Assembly (NCBI GenBank): GCA_009760855.2
Contig: WPIO01000020.1
Location: 2,795,501-2,859,500 of the forward strand
Length of the DNA stretch: 64,000 nucleotides
Source of the DNA: Cristatella mucedo
Taxonomy: Eukaryota > Bryozoa > Phylactolaemata > Cristatellidae
Reading direction: 5' to 3'
Part shown: piece by piece, positions 57,875 to 64,000 of the stretch
How positions within the stretch are numbered: position 1 is the first letter of the stretch
Layout of the letters: the number at the start of each line of letters is the position of its first letter
Translations under genes and position numbers: made by a program
Notes under the pieces: model-generated
Database searches by the model: none
Told to the model about the DNA's origin: nothing
Seen by the model: only the letters and a program-made list of their open reading frames with translations

Positions 57875-59131
57875 TCTCAGTGGGAGACTCCAGAGTACTG
57901 ACGTGAATGGACAAAGATCATCTGATGTACATCTGAGATATGGCGTACCTCAGGGCTCCGTGCTAGGTCTGGTTCTTTTCACGGTTTACAATCTCCCTCT
58001 TGCTGATGTGATTGCCAAGCACAATCTAGGCTTTCACTTCTATGCGGATGACACTCTGTTGTACCTTTGCTTTGATCCCTCCCAGCCTTCGAGCACCTCA
58101 AATTCTCTCAACTCACTTGCTGCATGCATTGATGACATCCGCACATGGATGGCAGCAAATTTTCTAAAACTAAATGATGATAAAACTGACTAATTAGTTA
58201 TGGGCAAACCCAGTGTGATTCAGAGATTGGAAAGGCTGACTCTCAAAATTGGCTCTGCCAGCATATCTCCTGTCGAATCAGCTCGAAATCTAGGCGTCAT
58301 ATTCTAAAGCGACCTCTCGTTAGACGACCATATCAGCTCCTCAGTCAACTCTGCTTATTTTCAGCTTCATAGCATTGCTAAAATTCGGGCTTGTTTAGAT
58401 AAGGATGCCACATCTAAGTTGGTCAATGCATTTGTGACATCCTGTCTCGACTTCTGCAACTCACTGCTCGCTAGCCTACCGGTATGTGCAATCAGGCGAT
58501 TGCAGCTGGTGCAAAACTGTGCAGCTAGGCTTGTCGTGAGCGTCGCAGTTGCCACATTACTCCACTTCTCGCCGACCTGCACTGGCTAACAGTCAAGCAA
58601 CAGATTGACTTCAAGGTTTTGTCGCTCACTTTTAGGTCACTTCATTCTATGGCTCCAGCCTATCTCTCAGATCTACTCCCCCATCAGGCCAAGCATCGTA
58701 GCACCTGCTTTTCGGAATCCAACAGTCTACAAATACCCCGTACAAACCTCAAATCTTTTGGAGATCAGGCATTTAGTTCGTATGCTCCCAAAGCCTGGTA
58801 CTCCCTCCCGACCTGCGTCAGAACATCCCCTGACCTGACCACATTTAAAAAGAATTTGAAAACACACCTATTTAGGAAAGCATTTAGTGGGTCCCTGTAA
58901 TTCGTCCTTCATGTGCTTATGTGTGCTGACACTGTGCATGCTGCCACTAACCACATTTGCATGCTGATCCTGTGCATGTCACCCCTAACCATGTTATTCA
59001 TTTTTCTTGTTTAGCAAGCATGATTTTACTCACCATTCAATTGCGTTTCCCTTTGCAGCAAATGTAAAGCACCTAGAGAGATATTGAGTTCTCTGAGGGC
59101 GCTTTATCAAGTGCCTTATTATTGTTATTAT
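57875..59131 (+). mobile_element. LINE-A copy, best-preserved RT palm and C-terminus
   Basis: Begins in the fingers/palm (SGRLQS-like, 57885) and has GVPQGSVLGLVLFTVYNLPLA at about 57943, an intact FYADDTLLYL catalytic box (58036-58065), WMAANFLKLNDDKTD to a stop at 58191, the C-terminal domain and the open SFGDQAFSSYAPKAW block. The 3' UTR, stem-loop and ATT tail follow. Only a few stops and one small deletion near 58535 disrupt it, so it is probably among the youngest copies. Being 5'-truncated it cannot move itself. Confidence 0.92.
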
Positions 59132-59802
59132 AAATTTCCTTGTATCAAGAGAAATTGTGTACACTGTGGCAGCCTGAAGAAAGGTTCTAAACGAGCAGGT
59201 GTGTGTAATCTAGAGTTTAAAATACTGCAAAAACTGTCAACCTTGTCGTGGTTAGAATCGACATAATTGCTTTTAGATCTTCCCTTAAAGAGTTAACACT
59301 ACCTTACCTTCTGATTTTCGCGGCTTTCCGTCAGAGGCATAGCAAGGGGGACATGTGTACCCGAGCGAAAGTGCCCAGGGAGCGCCAAAGCGATATTGAT
59401 TATGCATACTTTTTAATTTCTTTCAAATGAGAATACCAATCTTACTTTCAAGCCAAGTCCTTGTTTGAACGGACTTACCTATTTCTGGCTGTTCTAGTTA
59501 GGCAAGCTTACAAACTGTAGCTTGACGCTGGCGCACACGCGATGACACAGAAACGCCGTGGGGGCTTTAACCATTGTGTAATCGGCTGGCACTCTCAGTG
59601 CAGCGGACTGCTCTCACCTCTCTGACTCGTCTCACCTCTCCGTCGGTGTTCTAACTGCTCTTCCATTTGCTCATTCCATGCTGCCTGCCACAGGCGGGCT
59701 GCATCACACCGAGGGCGACCCCTGCGTGCCTACGCCAAATCGAGGCTGAGCACTGTCACACAATAGCACCGCACAAGCTAGGCTTCCTTACCTGGCTACG
59801 CT
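59132..59802. other. Unassigned stretch
   Basis: No recognised gene or repeat. Confidence 0.4.
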
Positions 59803-59904
59803 ACAATAACGCAGCAGTCATATCTTGCAAATTCTTTTAGTGGCCAGATAAAAATACTGTCCAGAAATGAAAAGGCATTTTGTATAACCTGTGATTCCCT
59901 TTTG
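59803..59904 (+). pseudogene. Short hAT (DUF4371-type) relic
   Basis: About 100 bp (caataacgcagcagtcat, then aaatactgtccagaaatg and cctgtgatt) align by eye with 15852-15940 in the larger hAT relic, at the segment before the CxxHSLNL-like site. It abuts a LINE-B copy that begins just after it. Confidence 0.6.
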
Positions 59905-60480
59905 ACTAGGCTACCAAAGAAAGCAACTAGGCCACTGCAGCTGACTATGAATATGGCTGCAAGGCTAGTCTTCAAGTCTCAGAGGTTTGAGCACGTGTCT
60001 CCTTTAAATTAAAAGAGCTAGGATGGGTGCGGTTGAGCAACGGATATATAACAAAGTTCTTACGCTGACCAACAAGGCCCGGCACAGCTGGGCTCCTTCG
60101 TACCTAGCTGAGCTGCTGCACCAGTTTCAGCCTCTTCTCGCCTCAGTTCCTTTGTGGACAATAAATTAGCTGTTCCATTCCTCTGCTTAAAGACCGTTGG
60201 CTTCCCCAATTCTTACGCAACGAGAACAACTCTCCTACCACAGGGGCTCATCCTTTTCAGCGGTCCTGAGCTGCTACTTTCATGCTACTTACTAACTCAA
60301 CTGCTCTCCTGCCTCTGCTATGCTTCCCACTTTCTCTTTGCTGCATGAGACGAAGTTTGTTGGCTACCGAATAGGTACCGAAAGCCGCTTAGGCTGTGAG
60401 TGAGCTATACAAAACTCTCCTGCGTAGCACCCACATAGTCTTTATGGCTTTATGGAGTTACAGACGGATACAAGATGTAT
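59905..60480 (+). mobile_element. LINE-B copy, 5'-truncated
   Basis: C-terminal coding begins with a NMAARLVFKSQRFEHVSPL block (59948), counterpart of NSAARLVCRERRSCHITPL in LINE-A, then the LAELLHQFQPL region and VDNKLAVPFLCLKTVG (60154). The long 3' UTR follows to ggagttacagacgg (60461-60474). This copy defines the family's 3' end best. Frames shift twice. Confidence 0.82.
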
Positions 60481-60500
60481 CCAGCCAACCCAATAATATG

Positions 60501-60668
60501 ACCTTCTCCCTGGGTCTTAGTCCAGGAGGTAAGATGCTCGTTCTTCACGACCCAGGTCATGGGTTCGAGTCTTGCAGTCGGCGGTTCTTTATCGTCCGCT
60601 GCAAGCGATGGTGATAGCCGTAAGGGCTCTTCTGCCGTTGTATAAATGAGGCTGATAAATTAGCTAAA
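60501..60668 (+). mobile_element. tRNA-derived SINE (body family 1)
   Basis: Head gtccaggaggtaagatgctc, B box gggttcgagtct (60560-60571), then body cgctgcaagcgatggtgata, ggctcttctgccgttgtata and gaggctgataaattagc. It follows the LINE-B 3' end by about 20 bp. Confidence 0.82.
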
Positions 60669-60984
60669 GTTTGCGCACCAATATGTTCAGTAGTGATGCT
60701 TTCATTAAAATGTTCCGACATGCGATAATTATTATAGGAAGAAAGTAGCTGTACAATATATATGAGAGCCATCATAAGAATGGGATAAAATGCGGCATTT
60801 AGCCTTTTTATAAAAATAAATGGCATCACAGCCCATAATGCTAACGTAACTTCGAAAGCGGTTGGTTTGTGCTACTGCGGAAACGGTTGGTTTGTCAGGT
60901 ATGAGCGGATTTCTTAGGCGAGAGAAGCTCAAGAAGTATATATATAATTATAGTTATAATTATAATCAATTTTTGTTTGGTATA

Positions 60985-61510
60985 ATTGATCTTAAAGTCC
61001 TTCTTGAGTGCTTCTCATCTTGCCTGGGCATCAATGGCAGTGCACTGCAAAGGATCAGATCCTATCTCAGTGGGAGACTACAGAGTATTGATGTGAACGC
61101 ATAATGGTCATCCGAAGAACGGCTAAAGTACAGGGTACCTCCTGGCTCTGCGATCGATCCGCTTCTGATCACTTCTTATACATCGCTTCTTATCACAATT
61201 TATACTCTCCCTCTTGCCGATGTGATCGCAAAGCATAGTCTAGGCTTTCAATTCTGGGCAGATGACACTTAGTTGTACTTTTGCTTTGATCCCTTCCAGC
61301 CCTCAAGCGCGGCGATTTCTTTACGTTTGAATTTTCTTATGGTTTGTGAATTGGCTGTCTTTATTGGGAAGCCAGACGTTGAAAAGTTATGAGCCTCTCG
61401 GAACTTTATCATGCAAGCACAGCATTGAATCAATTTAACGTCATATTCATCAAGCCCACTTTAAACCTAGCAGTGACTCTAAAAGCTTGGCTATTCAACA
61501 GAAGTTCCGT
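60985..61510 (+). mobile_element. LINE-A RT fragment lacking the 3' end
   Basis: Plus-strand matches from LKVLLECFSSCLGI (60989) through SGRLQSIDVN, a worn PQGS region with an internal duplication (tcacttcttatacatcg, near 61170), FWADD for FYADD (61252-61268), and then weaker matches to about 61510. No C-terminus, stem-loop or tail is present, unlike nearly all other copies, so the 3' part was deleted or broken after insertion. Confidence 0.75.
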
Positions 61511-62004
61511 GTGTGATTACCCTTGATAATATATTACGCGAGTTCTGAAGGCGAGCGTAACACGTTTCCTTCAACCAAGGCTTGCAGTTTTAGGTGCCTA
61601 AATGTTGATGCTGCTTCTGCAAGGATTCGTGAGTCTGACCTCTCGCGTGGAAATTCCAGAGAAAGCAAGAGTGGGGGAGAGAGAGAGAGAGTCCAATGCC
61701 AAGTCGTAGCATCAGCGCTCGAAGAATACCGCCATCATTGGCATCTCGCTGTTGGAGTGACTCCGAACCAGAGATTCGAAGGGCTGCTTAGCGGGGAACA
61801 GAAAATAGCTTGAAATTAAGCGCTTCAGCAATTAGCTAGTTTATGATTACCTTTAACGCTTTCGTAAGGTTGGTTCAGCCTTATATTAGCAGCTAGCTTA
61901 GCGGCCGCTGCCGTCGGCCACTCAGCGAGCTTGTCAATGGAGCACTATTTTAATGGTATAATTAGTAAGTAAAAGTAGCCTGACGTGATTCACGAAAAAT
62001 ATAT
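61511..62004. other. Unassigned stretch
   Basis: No recognised gene; a 96-codon plus frame (61523-61813) has no motif. Confidence 0.4.
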
Positions 62005-62140
62005 AAGCAAATATAGTTCATTTGTAAAGCGCCCTACGAAGGCTGCATCTTTATTCAGGCGGTTTACATATTGTGCCACCGGGCTCGAGCCTACGACCTC
62101 GGCCAGACCTGGTCGTGGCGAGCACCTAAGCGCCAAAAAA
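62005..62140 (-). mobile_element. tRNA-headed SINE with a LINE-A 3' stem-loop tail
   Basis: Minus strand: head ggcgcttaggtgctcgccac, B box (aggctcgagccc, 62080-62091), joint ggtggcacaatatg, then taaaccgcctgaataaagat ... tagggcgctttaca. Head, joint and tail are in the same order as at 49684. The right arm of the stem-loop (gggcgcttta) is intact while the left arm carries one substitution. Confidence 0.78.
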
Positions 62141-62621
62141 TTGTTTCCTTAGACCGAGACCTGACTGAAATCGAAAAAGCACACGTGAGTAACCAATGGG
62201 CGCTTATTTGGTACACCGAGGAGGAAATCCATGGAAAAGATGGCGGCGGAGGGTCGTTCTAGCTATTCGTGCTCAACGTAAAACCCCTTGCATCTCGTGC
62301 GGTTTCTTCCAAAGTTTCCTCGACCAAACCGCTCCAAAAGCGAGCTACAAATGATGTGGCAGTAATCTATCGACAACATCGCAAGTCTCGAAAGAACGCT
62401 ACAAACAAGCCTGCCGACAACTCTTGACGGCTGCGGTGCACTGATCCAAGCGTGCCCGAGAGCATCATCCATTCGTCCAGTAGCAAAACAGCTCGCTAGA
62501 ATAGATCAAACAGCAGCGGTCGACCGTCACTTCTCGAAGGAGCGAGCTGGCTTTGTTGTAAGATGCTTCTGAAACCGCATTCTAAATATTGCTCGCAAGT
62601 CAATTTTGAGCGCGGCTATTA
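62141..62621. other. Unassigned stretch
   Basis: No recognised gene or repeat. Confidence 0.4.
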
Positions 62622-62668
62622 CCCCAGCGACGAGTTCTCTAAGGGCGCTATATAAATCTATTCTTATT
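62622..62668 (+). mobile_element. LINE tail scrap
   Basis: gagttctctaagggcgctat followed by ataaatctattcttatt is the last part of a LINE-A-type stem-loop and a worn tail. Confidence 0.6.
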
Positions 62669-63955
62669 GCAACAGCTATACCGGTCGTTTGCGCCCCCAG
62701 CTAGCAGTCTAATCAGGACAAATATCACCCACACTGCTCTACCTAATGAGTATTCATCTTCTTTCTTGCGATGCGCAGAGATATTTCGAACAAGAAAAAT
62801 ACATATACACCTGTGACAGACAGCAGCGGCACTCAGTCCTGCAAATACAAAATGGGCGAAACCAACTCCGCCAAGTCATCACCGCTCTGCAGGTGAGCGG
62901 CGGCGGAACCAGCTGGTGGGTGGAGGCAGCTAGCGGGCTATAGCCTTCGCTAGTACTCTCTCACCTATGAACGTCGTAGCCACTTCCAATAAATATTCTG
63001 ATACCGAGCCGACGTATTCAGTTGAACCGCCGAGAATCTGCGAACGACAAATAAAAAGGCAAGAGGCTGCTGCAGGCCTTACTTTAGGCGCTTGGAATCT
63101 GCGTGCACGCACGCAATTGCAATTCACCTAAGCGACGTCTGCACATTGAACGCACTAAACTCATATACAGCCTGCGTTACAGGTGCGTCGGCGCTGACAT
63201 ATCCCAACTGTCTACGCATGCTAACTGACATACATGCGAGCGCAGACACGCACGCATACGCATTATTGGACGCTTGCACGCCTTACGGGTGTAATGCGTG
63301 CAACTATTTAAGCAGGCGTAATCCCTCAACTATCTCAGCATGAAACCGTCATACTCGCTGCGCTATTATTCATTCGGCAGCGTTCGATTGTCTTTGGCGA
63401 GCCGCATTTGAGCTTTTCTCGCTTGCTCCAGGTTTCTCCAGCGACCCGCCCGGCAGCCGAGGGACTGGCGCGAGTATGTACCCCGCGCTTGCACCGAAAC
63501 AAAAACGGTTGCATCATTCAGGAACAAATGGTTAAGGCTGACACACACGCGTGAACACACACGCGTGCGCGCGATGCGGCAACGTGCTTGGTACGCAGAA
63601 CACGCGCGTGCCTAGTTCCTCGTCGTTGCAAGGCAGCCCTGTCATTTGATGAGGCTCCTGTCACCATCTGCGTCCCCCTTGAACTTAATGCGAGTACGGC
63701 TCGCGAGTTCATCGCCATTGCCACTCCGCGCTTCGAGCCACTAGCCTTCAAAGTTCGCGTTACCTTATCGGAGACTAGTCGTCCGTCAGTGCATTCTAGT
63801 TTGGTTTTCCATGCGATTATATGGCTGTCAAGTGGTCATGTCCAGCGATGTGTCAGCTCTCGTAACAGTACGGCGGCGCGTCGCAAGTTATAAACAGGCT
63901 GGCTCCGTACATACTTGTGGCCTGGGGCGCCAGCCCAGTGGTTGGTTCGATATTC
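62669..63955. other. Unassigned stretch, CpG-containing
   Basis: No recognised gene. CpG frequency rises at 63090-63900 with alternating cacacgcg/cgtgcgcg words (63541-63575). Short frames (maximum 101 codons, 63588-63893 plus) have no motif. A promoter or exon is possible. Confidence 0.35.
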
Positions 63956-63957
63956 AA

Positions 63958-64000
<43 letters not shown>
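63956..64000. repeat. (TA)n microsatellite, cut by the window end
   Basis: At least 22 TA units run to the last base, so the true length is unknown. Confidence 0.97.

Overview
The window looks like non-coding DNA from a large, repeat-rich animal genome. I infer an aquatic or other non-vertebrate metazoan, but the sequence does not fix the phylum. The evidence is the absence of prokaryotic operons, no intact multi-kilobase ORF, many decayed non-LTR retrotransposons with (ATT)n tails, tRNA-derived SINEs with Pol III A/B boxes, hAT relics, a Ty3/gypsy pol relic and long microsatellites. I did not recognise a single intact host gene. Almost everything identifiable is transposon-derived, and most long reading frames are low-complexity or pieces of dead elements.

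The dominant component is one L2/CR1-like LINE family, called LINE-A here, with about 25-30 copies in both orientations. A near-complete copy at about 6950-9960 shows an AP-type endonuclease domain, a linker, a reverse transcriptase, a conserved C-terminal domain and a 3' end. Most other copies are 5'-truncated. The 3' end carries a recurrent stem-loop, TAAAGCGCC...GGCGCTTTA, followed by (ATT)n. A second LINE family (LINE-B), with its own C-terminus and 3' UTR, is present as about eight fragments. At least seven tRNA-derived SINEs are visible, mostly one family with a shared body. Two further tRNA-headed elements (about 49.7 kb and 62.0 kb) end in the LINE-A 3' stem-loop, which is the arrangement expected of a SINE mobilised by its partner LINE.

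Layout: 0.1-0.8 kb LTR-like unit; 2.0-3.2 kb LINE-A (-); 3.9-5.1 kb a 335-bp direct-repeat pair around an Ala-codon-rich stretch; 5.7 kb SINE; 6.9-10.3 kb LINE-A (+); 10.5-12.4 kb LINE-B, GGACATTTCCCC-type motif clusters, degenerate TTTAGGG telomere-like repeats and a long (AT)n; 14.4-17.9 kb a ZMYM/DUF4371-type hAT transposase relic split by LINE-A; 18.5-22.6 kb LINE-A pieces and a 35-bp minisatellite; 24.3-25.05 kb a huge purine tract; 26-29.8 kb SINEs and LINE-A; 33.7-35.5 kb Ty3/gypsy RNase H-integrase relic (-); 38.8-43.6 kb a nest of one LINE-A (-) interrupted by two LINE-A (+) copies and bordered by a SINE; 43.8 kb a hAT MITE with 8-bp target duplication; 45.2-49.8 kb a LINE-A/LINE-B mosaic; 50.35-51.5 kb a CpG-rich island preceded by CCAAT boxes, the best candidate for a host promoter; 51.6-52.9 kb LINE-A; 54.3 kb a LINE relic; 55.2-55.6 kb (GA)n; 57.9-61.5 kb LINE-A, hAT relic, LINE-B, SINE and LINE-A; the window ends in (TA)n.

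The elements interact as layers: hAT and LINE-A bodies served as targets for later LINE-A tails and SINEs. The most informative biology is the shared 3' stem-loop and the extremely short, tail-only LINE insertions. All copies of the RT, integrase and transposase seen here carry stops or deletions, so none is likely to be active from this locus.
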